From contig NMRA01000576.1 in assembly GCA_002633005.1 (NCBI GenBank), positions 118,339-182,338 on the forward strand: a stretch of 64,000 nt of DNA. The letters run 5' to 3'. Both the position numbers and the translations under genes were made by a program. A model generated the notes under the pieces. That model worked only from the letters and a program-made list of their open reading frames with translations, was not told where the DNA came from and ran no database searches. Positions 32,654-45,027 of this stretch are shown one piece after another (positions within the stretch are counted from its first letter, which is position 1; each line of letters starts with the position of its first letter). The stretch comes from Phoronis australis. Taxonomy: Eukaryota; Phoronida; Phoronidae.

Positions 32654-32862
32654 CTGGAAAAAGGCATTGTCAAAAGGTATTACTACAGCATGTGAATTTG
32701 AATCAATCTTCTTATCACCTTTCGTTGGAGAAAGCCATTCCTGGCAATGGCGTTCTACTGCGAGGCTAAAGAATCCACGGCGGTTGGTTTTGTACCACAC
32801 GTATTAAATATATACTTATTCACGTGANATCAAATCGGTGGCATTCTCCTTTAATATAATGT
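32654..32862. other. Intron sequence
   Basis: Between the 32653 acceptor and the microsatellite. An ambiguous base is at 32828. Confidence 0.4.
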
Positions 32863-32908
32863 ACACACACACACACACACACACACACAGACGCACGCAC
32901 ATACACAA
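32863..32908. repeat. (AC)n microsatellite
   Basis: A perfect AC run at 32863-32889 followed by an imperfect AC/GC extension to about 32908. It creates Cys/Val-rich spurious frames on the minus strand. Confidence 0.9.
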
Positions 32909-35288
32909 CACCTTGTGCAGAAAAACAATCTGACACGATCCGCACGATAATGACAGGGGTTTTTCAGAAACTTTTCTAAAACGAAAGCGCGGTGTCTGCA
33001 TATGGAATTAATATTGAAAACTATGATGACGTGATGGGGATTACCACTAACCGACAACTAGAAAAAAGTAGGCAATTCAATGTATTTCCGTAGATCTTTA
33101 TGATTTTATGTCATTGTTAAACAAAATCAGCGTTGTTCATAGGACTCATCACAGTTAAGCTGCGGACCATTTAGATTTCGTTAATACAATAAAACATAAA
33201 CCGATGAGTAAGAACAAAAAAAGGATATATCGAAAACCAACGAAAGTATATGTGAATTAAAAGAAAAACGTATTATGAGATACAAGCAAAAACCTCAACA
33301 TAATTTAGAATTAAATCAATTGCTCACCAATGAAAGTAGAATTACAAGGATGTTGAAAGAACAAACAATACAAATAAAATTTGCCTGAGCCATAGATTAC
33401 CAATTCAATTCACCATTTTAAGGCACTGAGTACTAATTGATCGTTCAGTTTAAAAAAATAGCATTTTAAATTTGCACCTAAGTAGAGTTTAGCTCATTTA
33501 AGGAAGAACATTCAGGTTGAGAAAATGGTCTATATTTTTGAATGACATAGACGCTACACTTTTACAGCCCACTGAACATATTTAACAAACTTCAATGTCT
33601 TACCAGATAAACGGTAATTTTAAATACACAGAACTTTACCAAAGTGTAAGGCTGTGTTTTGGCAATAAAACATCTGTCATTGTCTAGCTTTGCTTAAAGA
33701 ACAATTATGAATAAAGCTTGATATTGGTGGTTGTTTTACTGCCGAAATATATCGCTGCATTTCAGAAAACTTGTAAACGGTTGTCTTCTTTCAAACATAA
33801 GTTGTTTTCGTCAGTGCAAGATCTTTCGAGACAAATGCAAATCACAAAGTCAGTGGGGAGAACGACACTGAAAATACCAATAGTAAATGAAATATACCAG
33901 GAACGTGGCCAGCGACTGGCGTTGGAATTTCTTCGTTCCATCTAAGTCCATGGAAAGTGTCTCTAAACTGACTTTGATATACATGTATGAGTCTTAAAGA
34001 CAATCATGTCCGTGGAAACTTTAGCGTGTGCAGAAAATTATTATTGTTGCATCTTATTGTGACGAATTCTTTGATCTCAAGCCTTTTCTAACAATGATGA
34101 CACTTTGTCTCTGCATTGAATCCATAAGTCTATCAAAATAGCTGCCATCGGTAACCGACCACGGTAGATTCAACACCTCCCCGTTACATACACTGTTTTA
34201 ATATGGATATCGTGAAGAAACCAGTACTCAGTACAACGAGTGATAATAAGGACTGCCGTGTGATACGCAGACGCGGTGGAGGAATAGTTGCTTCCAGATG
34301 AGGCTAAGGTGACACTGTGCTGCCAAAAATTAAATTTGGTGATAAGATGTATATGGGTAAGCGCTGCAAGTAGGCTCATTGCATTTGATTTACAGTATTC
34401 ATAATATGAAGGGAATGAGAAAACCACTTGCTCGGCTTCTTCAAAAAGGCGCACCCTGCGTTTGCGTTTGTGCATTGCTAAGTAGCGCCTGCGAAACCGG
34501 AAGGTACTTCAGGTAGCCCTCAGAATTATGAAAAAAATAGTTTGTTGACACCACTTTTTGAAACCCATTTCAAACTTGCTTTCTGAATATAATACTGGCT
34601 TATGTCACGCATTGGCATGCAAAGAGTGGTTGGTTTCGGTTTAAAAATTGCAATTTTGTATTTTTGTCCCGTTTTATTATGTAGCCTAATTCGCTTTTCA
34701 TTAGTCGAAGTATAATACAAAATAAAGTTTCAGTGTTAACGTCTAAGCTATCGATATGAATTAACTCTACCACGTACATTCTTTGCATAAGCTTTTCAAC
34801 AGAGCGAAGTAAAGGGGTCAGGTTCATTGACGTGTCTTCAGCTATGCGAAATCCAGAGAAAACTATTCGGTGCCCTCAGCTGAACCTTCATTCAGGGGCT
34901 ATCGAATCAGATCTTGGGAAATGAAATAGGACGTTCAACTAATTTTCGTATCCCAGTTAAACTGATCTGTTTGCTGGTTACCGGTGTACATGTAGTTATT
35001 ACAGTAAGAGCCTTAAATTGAACAAAATCTCATGTTTGTTAATTACATATACGGGTATTGCCTAGATAACAATTCGAGTCATTTTCTCTCTATTCCCAAA
35101 TACTTGCAGATCATGTCTAAGCCAAGAGTTTCTCTTGCCACGTACACTTACCAAGGGTCGAACTAGTGCTGGAGTTCATTTGACTCGGATCATTACGTGT
35201 AAAGCTCAACAAATTCGTTTTAACCGAAAGCAAAAAAGAGCCTGCTTCCCCCTGTAGATTATAATTTCAAACTCAATCTGGATGTTAC
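32909..35288. other. Probable intron, no supported exon
   Basis: A plus-strand frame at 33718-33945 (SSFKHKLFSSVQDLSRQ, EIYQERGQRLALEFLRSI) looks mildly protein-like but lacks start or splice evidence. A minus-strand frame 34475-34170 is likewise unsupported. Confidence 0.3.
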
Positions 35289-35618
35289 CTGCTTTGTAAT
35301 TGGTTTCCAGCACAAGGTTGCGCAGATATCCACCACACATCTGCGACTTGTCTCCAGAGCATGCATTCTCTGAGCATTCCTGTCGTGAGGCTTCCCCGTA
35401 TTTACCAAAACTTTGACCGCACCAACATTTACTTCCATTTTGTACAGCTGCAAATTTAAACCACCTATCCTTGCACAGTGATACGCATGATTCTTGAGTA
35501 CTTATCCCACTCTTCTTTGCCATGTACATCAAATCTGGTGTATTTAAGTCATCAATGAAGCAACCTATTACTCCAATTGTTTCCGAAGAACTGTGATACC
35601 TTGAGCCAGGTCTAAAAC
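35289..35618 (-). CDS. WSC-domain exon, symmetric phase 1-1
   Basis: Acceptor TTAATTTTAG ends at 35619 and donor G|GTAACA follows 35289. The 330-base exon holds 109 codons in phase 1-1. The domain begins GVIGCFIDDLNTPDL, then ESCVSLCKDRW, AAVQNGSKCWCGQSFGKYG, RQECSENACSG and SQMCGGYLRNL, giving all eight WSC cysteines in canonical order. It is the most canonical of the exons and the most 5' of those seen on this strand. Signal peptide, any membrane segment and further domains would lie upstream, beyond 35.6 kb, but I saw no further WSC motif out to 64 kb, so long introns or a gene start nearby are both possible. Confidence 0.88.
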
Positions 35619-36459
35619 CTAAAATTAAATAAATGTAGCATTTCAGAAAATTATCCCACTCTTCTAGAGGTCTAAACATGTTAACTACTCAAGACTGGGA
35701 TTTGTCTACACATAACATATAAAGCAGCGCCTACAGTTTGTAAGCACATGTTTACCAGATAATCAAGTGAACGTCCTCTCACCCGATAATAGGTTGACCT
35801 ATTACAACTAAAAAAATAAACATATCCCTACCTATAGAGTACGTTTTTTGAAGAATATGTATAACGGATATTTTTCGGGAGAAAGCAGGCATAAAATAAT
35901 GAAACACGAGCTGGAATGTCGCTTGATAACAGAGATAAAATCGGAACCTACAGTAGCTTTAAAACATTAAGGTACAATGTAATTCGAGACCTAACACAGC
36001 TGTCGACAATGGAGCTGTTGCTTAGTACAAAGTAACTAGAGCAGGACCAGGCAGAGAAAAAGGCAAGACAAAAAATATATTTCAGCTATGTATTTAGAAA
36101 AGGAAGATTTTAATTTTTGCAACCTACATTTAATGGGACGTCCAAGAAAGGAACAGAACAAAAGATGCTGGTTGCAATAAGTTGATAGGCTTAGCTTTGG
36201 AAGCTTTCAGATGTGGAAAATTCCAGAAAAGATCACCAAGACCTCTAGCAACTTAATCGTGTCTTGTGAACCAAAGACAGAAAATACAATAAAGGTATTT
36301 TATTGGAAGCTCCATTACGACAGCATCATGGTGTCGTCATCATCTGTGGCATGACTTAATGACAGTAACGCATCAGTTCTCCGCCAGTTTCGGATACACC
36401 GCATCGGGATTTTTGCACTGGCTTCTAGGAACGACGACCGTTGTGAGACCAATATTTAC
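35619..36459. other. No supported exon
   Basis: Region immediately 5' of the first WSC exon on the minus strand. I see no signal-peptide exon or promoter element I could defend. Confidence 0.35.
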
Positions 36460-36670
36460 AGCACACATCACGAATTTTTGGCCGACCGGTCGGAAATTGG
36501 TCGACGACCGGCCGTCGACAGGTCGTCTAGCCGACCACCAGCCGACCAACAACGGTCGGCTGGGAGCCGTCTGCTTAGTCGCCTCTGTGGTCGGCACTCG
36601 GGTCGGCTAATTGGTCGCCTAGCGTAGACGACCAATTCGGATTAAGCGTGTCCTTGGTCGGCAATTAGCA
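36460..36670 (+). repeat. CCGACCGG-rich element, copy 1
   Basis: Starts ACAGCACACATCACGAATTT and runs through GGCCGACCGGTCGG, GACCGGCCGTCGAC and repeated GTCGGCTA/TAGCCGAC words, a GC-rich block dense in overlapping palindromes. The same leading motif occurs at 40690-40715 (reverse) and 41472-41492 (forward). Confidence 0.75.
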
Positions 36671-37974
36671 TTTTATGACTTAGCGGGTGAACTTTGGACA
36701 AACAAACATTTAACTGTTCGCTGCTTGTTTAGCAGTGGCAACTCCGGTCTTGACATCGGTTTATCAAATTTTGTTCAACTATTAAATGGAGGTAAAATCG
36801 AATCAACCTACAAATACGAAGTGCGTGGCATTACACAAGCCGAATACCTTATGTTGAATTAATGACGGCGTGGTAAAATCAAACGTTAAGTGATATAGCG
36901 GAAAAATAATTTCTAACTTTAGGTATCAGATTTTTTATGCAGAGCATTATGCATAAAAACAAGCACGAAATTTGAAATTTACAGCAAAATTGCATAAAAA
37001 TCAGAATACAACACTGGATATTTTACGACCTCAAATGTTTTCATGCCGCGGATTGCTCAACAAGCAGCACGCATTTGCGCTCATCCGTTATTGCTCTTGA
37101 TCATCACTTCGTCACACTGTATATTGCGCTTTACCACAGATAATTATTGTTTATTTCTGTATAATTTCTTAATATGTTGGTACAGCAATAGAACCCAAGT
37201 TTATTTTAGGAACAATATAAACAATGGTTTGAACATAGCGCCGATATTAAATCATGGGCGCATGAAAACGGAAGACTGTGATCGGTTTATAGTGTAATCC
37301 ATCATCCATCATCATTCTGAAATTGTTGTCACTTTCGCAGTAAAAAATTTTTCGAAGCTAGAGCCTTCCTATCTAGCCAGCTAGCTGTGAAGACTATTTT
37401 CAAAATACAGCAAGGTGCCACTGCGTATTGAGCTCAAACAGACCTCGAAATTTCACACAGCCCGGATAGTTACTTGTACGCTTGTCACCTCGTCGAAAAG
37501 CTTGTATCAACATGAGCTCAAGACCGGCGAGTTTGCATGCAAACTCTGGAAGCCAATTGGCATTCAAGTTGCCCGTTACGGCCGTTTAAACGAAAAACAT
37601 CCGACGTCATCTTCTTGCGTAATTCTCTGCCTTTTGTAACGAAAAAACGTATGTCGTCGTTTTGAAAAGAGTTCATTCGTGACACGCGCCACTTTCAAAA
37701 TGTTTTCGACATCTCCCATTATATGGTGACAACATCTCAGCAAAATTTGGTTCACTGATATCAAAATTCCAAAAACATATAATGAAGTGAAACCAATTCT
37801 GATCATTTGTCTTGACGTTTACGCAACCTCGAGGGAGAACGTTTGATTGAAGAATCTGGGAAAAAGAAACTGACTAATAGGTGACGCAATATTTCATTGC
37901 GTCGAAAGCCGACGCAAAAGGTTATACCCTAATTTTAGCAGAAGAATTATTGTAGAAAACCAAATTTTGCAACG
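36671..37974. other. No supported gene
   Basis: AT-rich noncoding DNA. Confidence 0.35.
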
Positions 37975-39815
37975 TTGGTAAATAATTTAGATCATTCTTG
38001 CAAGATTTTATTCGGTCATTTTTTACCCACAACGGCGCAAATTTGTATATTTAATTTAGTAAACACCTTCGTACCAAGGCTAAAGCCTTCCGAGCCCTTT
38101 GGCGTAAGAACACAATTGTTGGCGTTTCGCGTATATCCAGGGAGTAAAACTTTGAAAATAATTTTTTCGGGGTAACCTGGTACAGGTAATCCTAAAAAAC
38201 TTGTCTGTGTTTTCATGTAGAGCGTAAAAATTATTAACCCAGTGATTCAAAAAGAACACTCTCGCAAACGAAAATTCACAAAATTTTCAGCTCTATTACC
38301 CTGGTTAAAAAACAACTTCTATCAGTTTATTGCATTGGATTCTAGTGATCACTAGGGCAAGTCAAAACTCTTAATGGGGCGCAATTTCAAACCTTTGGCA
38401 TGAATCAGTGATATAAGACCGACTTTAATTCATCAGCAATGTAGACACAACAGTTACAGACACTGACTGCGTTTGTTAACGTCTTGTGGCAATGATAAAA
38501 ATACATGTTTCTACTATGATTGATAACAAGTTTTACTCTGATGAGATATGATGCAATATACATGTCTAATATGCAGATCGGCAGTTGCAAGAATATTTAC
38601 TGGATTTAATGAATCCGTTTGATCTGAACCACTGTAAAAGTATGATTACTAATTGTACATTCGAAGCACGCCTCATTAGAATAGAAACATACACACACTT
38701 GCTGGATAATCCTGGGAGTACCTCTAGGCATGAATGAAGATATATAGTTGTTAAGCCATAGAGGATAATAAGGCTTACATAATATCACACTGAGCCATCT
38801 ACACCAGGCATATACAAAGGATACAGTATTTCAAAAGAATCCACAACTACTTATTTTTCATAGTCATAACTACTCATTTTTCATAGTATTACTAAATCAC
38901 GAACACCTAGATATATATAAGAAGTTACACAGAACGCTGCTACACAACTTGCTCTCTCACATTTATGGGAGGCCTAATTTGTAACATTTAACAACATATA
39001 TTTTCTATACAAGATTAAAACCAAGCAAAACATGTTAACTCTCCAGGACCAAAGATAAATATCTCAAAACCAGAAATTTTACTTAAGCAGGAATTAAAAC
39101 AATCCAATACATTGAGATTGCTTTCACACAGAAGACAAAAAAACAAATAAAGACTAAAATTCACCACGTCAAGACTGAAATGTATCACATCAGCACCTAT
39201 AATGTATCAAGTGAGGACCAAAAATTCTTAACTTCAGGATCAAAATAAAATACGACCGAACTGAAAATTTAATAAGCCACGTTCAAAAACTTACCACGTC
39301 AGTAACTTTACACGCCAGAACACCCCGTCACCATCCCCAAGCATTGATCCTTCAAAGTGATAATGTTCGTACTATACGTATAAATGTTCAACCTCTTGCC
39401 GACAAGACATATTATCTTGGAAATGCAGTTGAATTTCTTTCGTGTAATCCACGTTTTACAATAGATGCCAATGTATAGGTACAGTACACACTGGATTGCC
39501 ATCATTGCATAATGGGTGACCACGTAGTCTCCGGGCATGAAAAGAATTCTCTCCTGGCGTGATACTAAGTTTTCTGACGCAATAAATCGTGGTTGTCAAT
39601 TGTTTTTGATTCTACAGAGATTTCAATTCCTGAATAGAAAATGTGTGTTCTGAATTTTTCGGCTTCAGCTTTCCATTCAGCTAACTATTGCACATCACCG
39701 TGTTTTTACTATCCCGTGGCGGCTCCACTGCCGTCAACGAATCACTTCTGGTACAACCTTCCGTAAATGACGTTCGTATTTTGCACATTTCTTCGGGGTA
39801 ACAGTTTTCCAAGAG
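37975..39815 (-). repeat. Arm A of a large palindrome (copy A of ~2-kb repeat)
   Basis: The reverse complement aligns with 43185-45027 over almost its full length. Shared landmarks are TTGGTAAATAATTTAGA at the outer end, CCAAAGGG.TCGG.AG.CTTTAGCC-like, GTAACTGTTGTGTCTACATTGC, CTCATCAGAGTAAAA, CCTGGAGAGTTAACATGTTTTGC, the GCATTGATC segment and GGAAAACTGTTACC at the inner edge. It runs into the N gap. No protein is conserved between copies. Confidence 0.88.
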
Positions 39816-40394
39816 NNNNNNNNNNNNNNNNNNNNNNNNNNNNNNNNNNNNNNNNNNNNNNNNNNNNNNNNNNNNNNNNNNNNNNNNNNNNNNNNNNNNN
39901 NNNNNNNNNNNNNNNNNNNNNNNNNNNNNNNNNNNNNNNNNNNNNNNNNNNNNNNNNNNNNNNNNNNNNNNNNNNNNNNNNNNNNNNNNNNNNNNNNNNN
40001 NNNNNNNNNNNNNNNNNNNNNNNNNNNNNNNNNNNNNNNNNNNNNNNNNNNNNNNNNNNNNNNNNNNNNNNNNNNNNNNNNNNNNNNNNNNNNNNNNNNN
40101 NNNNNNNNNNNNNNNNNNNNNNNNNNNNNNNNNNNNNNNNNNNNNNNNNNNNNNNNNNNNNNNNNNNNNNNNNNNNNNNNNNNNNNNNNNNNNNNNNNNN
40201 NNNNNNNNNNNNNNNNNNNNNNNNNNNNNNNNNNNNNNNNNNNNNNNNNNNNNNNNNNNNNNNNNNNNNNNNNNNNNNNNNNNNNNNNNNNNNNNNNNNN
40301 NNNNNNNNNNNNNNNNNNNNNNNNNNNNNNNNNNNNNNNNNNNNNNNNNNNNNNNNNNNNNNNNNNNNNNNNNNNNNNNNNNNNNNNNNNNNNN
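39816..40394. other. Assembly gap (579 Ns)
   Basis: A run of undetermined bases at the inner end of arm A, where long inverted repeats would make assembly difficult. Confidence 0.99.
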
Positions 40395-40715
40395 TAACCG
40401 AGACAGCAAAACTAGGTTAATTTATTTGACCCTGTGCTAAGACGAATATGCATCGACACGCAAAGTGGTATGAGCCTGACAACCTATTACGCAACTGCTA
40501 CTCTAGCCTAACAATAGCAGCCGATCAGCTGGTCGTCTGATGGCCGGTCGGCTAAAGGGTCGGCTGTAGGGTAGCCTTATGAGTCGGCACTGCGGGCGGC
40601 TGCCGGTCGGCTAATTTTTAGCCGACCGGTCGGCTAATTTGCCGACCGGTCGACGGCCGGTCGTCGACCAACTTCCGACCGGTCGGTCAAAAATTCGTGA
40701 TGTGTGCTGTATTCC
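40395..40715 (-). repeat. CCGACCGG-rich element, copy 2 (inverted)
   Basis: The reverse complement matches 41470-41770, including TAACCGAG, CCCTGTGCTAAGACGAATAT, AACCTATTACGCAACT, repeated GGTCGGCTA and the terminal CACATCACGAATTTTTG. It forms the left half of an inner palindrome. Confidence 0.82.
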
Positions 40716-40824
40716 TGGTATGCGGTAATCTTGGGTTAGTTCGGTTTGACGTGTGAATGTGCTTTTAGCAGTGCCATATCTGTATCGGTACTCGCATTGC
40801 CGGACCGCTCTGTACCAAGTTATC

Positions 40825-41467
40825 TTTCCCATCACTTTTCTGCACTGACGACTATGGTAAACACGGTGTTTTAAAAAGTACACTTTTGAGGGCAGTTTCA
40901 AAAATAAATGTTTGGTTGATTAATTCAGCGAGTCGGTGCCCACATGCAGAAAACGGTATCTGCGTTAAGGAAGAGTTGGGTTTTCAAAACATTCACATCA
41001 TGAGCTCAAGGACTACCTGAGAAACAAAATAAAACCGAATACCATTCGGAAACTTGTCCAATGAATATATAGCTCCTGGAAAACTGTTACCCCGAAGAAA
41101 TGTGCAAAATACGAACGTCATTAACGGAAGGTTGTACCAGAAGTGATTCGTTGCTAGTTAGCTAAATGGAAAGCTAACCCGGAAAATCCAGAACACACAT
41201 TTTCTATTCAGAAATTGAAATCTCCGCAGAATCAAAAACAAATGGCAACCAGGATTTATTGCGTCAGTAAACTTATCACGCCAGGAGAGAATTGTTTTCA
41301 TGCCCGGATACTATGTTATCACCCATTATTATGCAATGACGACAATCCAGTGTGTACCTATATATTGGCATCTATTGTAAAACGTGGAATAGACGAAAGA
41401 AATTCAACCGCATTTCCAAGATAATATGTCTCGTCTGCAAGATTTTGAACATTTATCCTTTTTTATA
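40825..41467 (+). repeat. Copy B of the ~2-kb repeat, truncated
   Basis: Direct match to 42945-43620: GACGACTATG, AAGTACACTTTTGAGGGCA, ATGTTTGGTTGAT, CTCAAGGACTACCTGAGAAA, GGAAAACTGTTACC and CGAACGTCATT. It ends abruptly at 41467 where element copy 3 begins, so that element probably interrupted or recombined with it. Confidence 0.82.
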
Positions 41468-41469
41468 CG

Positions 41470-41770
41470 TACAACACACATCACGAATTTTTGTCCGCCC
41501 GGTCGTAAAGTGGTCGACAACTAACCGTCGACCGGTCGGCAAATTAGCCGACCGGCAGCCGCCCGCAGTGCCGACTCATAAGGCGACTCCCCAGCCGACC
41601 CTTTAGCCGGACGGCTATAAGTGGACCAGTTGGGCGGCTGCTATTTTTTGGCTAGATTAGTAGTTGCGTAATAGGTTGTCAGGCTGATACCACTTTGCTT
41701 GTCAATGCATATTCGTCTTAGCACAGGGTGAAATAAATCAAGCCTAATTTTACTCGGTTACTTGAGTTCA
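41470..41770 (+). repeat. CCGACCGG-rich element, copy 3
   Basis: Begins ACAACACACATCACGAATTT, contains CGACCGGTCGGC and GCCGACCC words and ends near the GGTTAC that mirrors 40395. It is the inverted partner of copy 2. Confidence 0.82.
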
Positions 41771-42944
41771 TGTCGGTTGTGTAACACCACTAATTCGAAG
41801 GTTGAAGGCAAGCAGTAATAGTAAACATTGGATTATGGACAATGCAACAAGTTTTGAATGAAAAACGTGCAAGTTTTCTTTACATGTGATCTTTAATTTG
41901 ACTCGTGACGTGAACAAGTTGTATAAGATTGGTTGCTTCCCAGTTAATACAACTCTGCAGTCATTTTGTAAACGAAGCTATTCTTAGCAGTCTTCGCCCA
42001 CAATTGATTGTGTTTGTGTAACGCCAAACTGTATCTTTTTAGCGTTTATTAAATTTCTCACCGGTCTCCTATCACGCGCCCATGATGATGGATTAGTGAG
42101 TGTGTTGTTACACTGCGAAGAGCTCTCACTCCGGGGGATTTTATTTTCATACTATTTACCCTTGCAGTCCAGAAGCGAAATTCACAGTCCAGTAACCCTA
42201 AACCCACTGACTTCGATGGCTCCAACTTCGAAATCATATATTATGGTTACGATTTCCACGAACGGTGACATCACCACTGTTGAGGCTACAGCCAATTGTA
42301 GCTTTAGGCCTTCCGTTTTCATGTATCGGTGACGTTAAAATCTGGGTAGTTACATGTATACACGTAGTCCTCTATAAGTTGGTCGTTCACGTTGTTTCAA
42401 AAATAAATATTTTCTGTCAACAAAATATTGACAAATTATGAAAAATAAAACAAGTGTGAACGGGAAGATGTGAATACGTGATGAAAAGTGTATTGGTCTC
42501 TACGTGGTATCTGTGCATGAACCTTAGATAAAGCGATTGCGATGGCAAAAAATGATAGAAAATACATCAAGGTGCACTTTTGAGAAGCAAAGTGTCTGGT
42601 GATATTCATAGAGTATGATCTGGCCACCTTTGGTAGTAGTGACGCTGATTCAGAAGTGGCAACTACATGTTTGGAGCGAAAATTAAAAAAAAAATCATGC
42701 TTGTATCTCCAACCCCCCACCTCCCCGAATTTTGCACATTTTAGTGAGTCACCACTCGAGATTTGGTTCCGCTTCAGTCCTAAAATCGCAGAATAATTCT
42801 TCTGTGCTCAGCTGTAAGTCTTAGTAAAGTTTTCAGCATGAGAGCGCTTTATCAGAAATGCCAAACCCACGCAGGGTTTTAAGACAGAGACGTTGGCGTT
42901 TCCATATGTCCACAAAAGTGCTTTGAGCAGTGTGTACAAAGTTG
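41771..42944. other. Palindrome spacer, no supported gene
   Basis: No open frame or repeat that I can assign. Confidence 0.35.
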
Positions 42945-45027
42945 TTCGTTTCGCTTTTCTACCCTGACGACTATGTTTTAAAAAAGTACACTTTTGAGGG
43001 CATTTTCAAAAATGAATGTTTGGTTGATGAATTCAGCGAGTGGGTGCTCACAAACAGCAAAACGTATCTGCGTAAATAAAGAGTTGCGTTTTCAAAACAT
43101 TCAGAGCATGACTCGAGCTCAAGGACTACCTGAGAAAGAAAGTGAAACAAAGTACACTACAGAAAATTGTCCAATGAATATGTAACTCTTGGAAAACTGT
43201 TACCACGAAGAATTGTGCAAAATACGAACGTCATTTACAGAAGTGATTCGTTGCAGTGGAGCGGATACAGGATAGTAAAAACACTGTGCTGTACACTAGT
43301 TAGCTGAATGGAAAGCTGAAGTGGAAAAATCCAGAACACACATTTTCTGATTAGGAATCGAAATCTCTGTAGAATCAAAAACAATTGGCAACCAGGATTT
43401 AATGCGTCAAGAATCTTATCACGAAAGGATAGAATGGCTTTCATGCCCGGAGCCAACGTGATCACCCATTATGCAATGATGAAAATCCAGTGTGTACCTA
43501 TAAATTGGCATCTATTCCAAAACGTGGATTAGACGAATAAAATTCAACCGCATTTTCCAGATAATATGTCTGTCGTCGGCGACAGCTTCAACATTTAGAC
43601 CTTGTTTATACATATAGTACGGACATTATCAGTTTGAAAGATCAATGCTTGGGGATGGTGACGCGGGTGTTCTGGCGTGAAAGTTACTGACATGGTAAAT
43701 TTTTGAACATGAGTTATTAAACTATCAGTTCGGTCGTATTTTATTTTGATCCTGAAGTGAAGAATTTTAGGTCTTCAATAGATAAATTATAGGTGTTAAT
43801 GCGATAAATTTCCAGTCTTGACGTGGTGAATTTTCGTCTTTATTTGTTCTTTGGTCTTCTGTGTGAAAACAATCTCAATGTATTGGGTTATTTTAATTCC
43901 TGCTTAAGTAATATTTCTGGTTTTAAGGTATTCATTTTTGGTCCTGGAGAGTTAACATGTTTTGCTTGGTTTTAATCTTGCATAGAAAAGATATATCGTT
44001 AAATGTTTCAAATTTGGCCTCCCATAAATGTGGGAGAACAGGTTGTGTAGCATCGTACTATGTATCTTCTTATATAAAACTAGGTGTTGGTGATATAGTA
44101 ATACTATGAAAAATGAGTAGTTATGGCTATGAAAAATGAGCAAATGTGCCTTCTTTTGAAATACTGTATCCTTTGTATATGCCTGGTGTAGATGGCTCAA
44201 AGTGATATTATGTCAGCCTTATTATCTTCTATATCTGAACAACTATATATCTTCATTCATGGCTGTAATGGAGGTACTCCCACGATCATCAAGCATGTGT
44301 ATGTTTTAATTCTAAAGAGGCGTGATTCGAATGTACAATTAGTAATCGTACTTTAGCAGTGGCTCATAACAAACGGATTCCTTATACCCAGTAAATATTT
44401 TTGCAACAGCCGATCTGCATATTAGACATGCATATTGCATCATATCTCATCAGAGTAAAATTTGTTATCAATCATAATACAAGCAATTATTTTTATCATT
44501 ACCACAAGACGTTAACAAACGCAGTCAGTGTCTGTAACTGTTGTGTCTACATTGCTGATGAATTTAAGTCGGTCTATTTCAATTTTATATCACTGATTCA
44601 TGCCAAAGGTTTGAAATTGCTCCCCCTTAAGAGTTTTGATTTGCCCTGGTGATCACTAGAATCCGATGAAATAAACTTACAGAAGTTGTCTTTAAACCAA
44701 TGTAATAGAGCTGAAAATTGTCTGCGTTTTCATTTGCGAGAGTATTCTTTTTGAATCACTGGGTTAATAATTTTTACGCTTTACAAGAAAACACAGACTA
44801 CTTTTTGAGGATTACATGTGCCAGGTTACCCCGAAAATATTATTTTCAAAGTTTTACCCCCTTGGAGTATACGCTAAACGTCAAGTATTGTGTTCTTCCG
44901 CCAAAGGGCTCGGAAGGCTCTAGCCTTGGTGCGAAGCTATTTATTAAATTAAATATACAAATTTACGCCGTTGTGGGTAAAAACTGACCGAATAAAATCT
45001 TCCTAGAGTAATCTAAATTATTTACCA
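42945..45027 (+). repeat. Arm C of the large palindrome (copy C, fullest)
   Basis: About 2.08 kb. Its 5' third matches copy B directly and its remaining two thirds match arm A in reverse complement. The outer end TCTAAATTATTTACCA mirrors 37975-37992. It has no intact open frame above about 90 codons, so this is a non-autonomous or long-dead element. Confidence 0.88.

Noticed and set aside
32816-33057. Cys/Val-rich minus-strand frames
   Set aside because: Product of the AC microsatellite.
39681-40420. Frames of more than 200 codons
   Set aside because: They are translations of the N gap.
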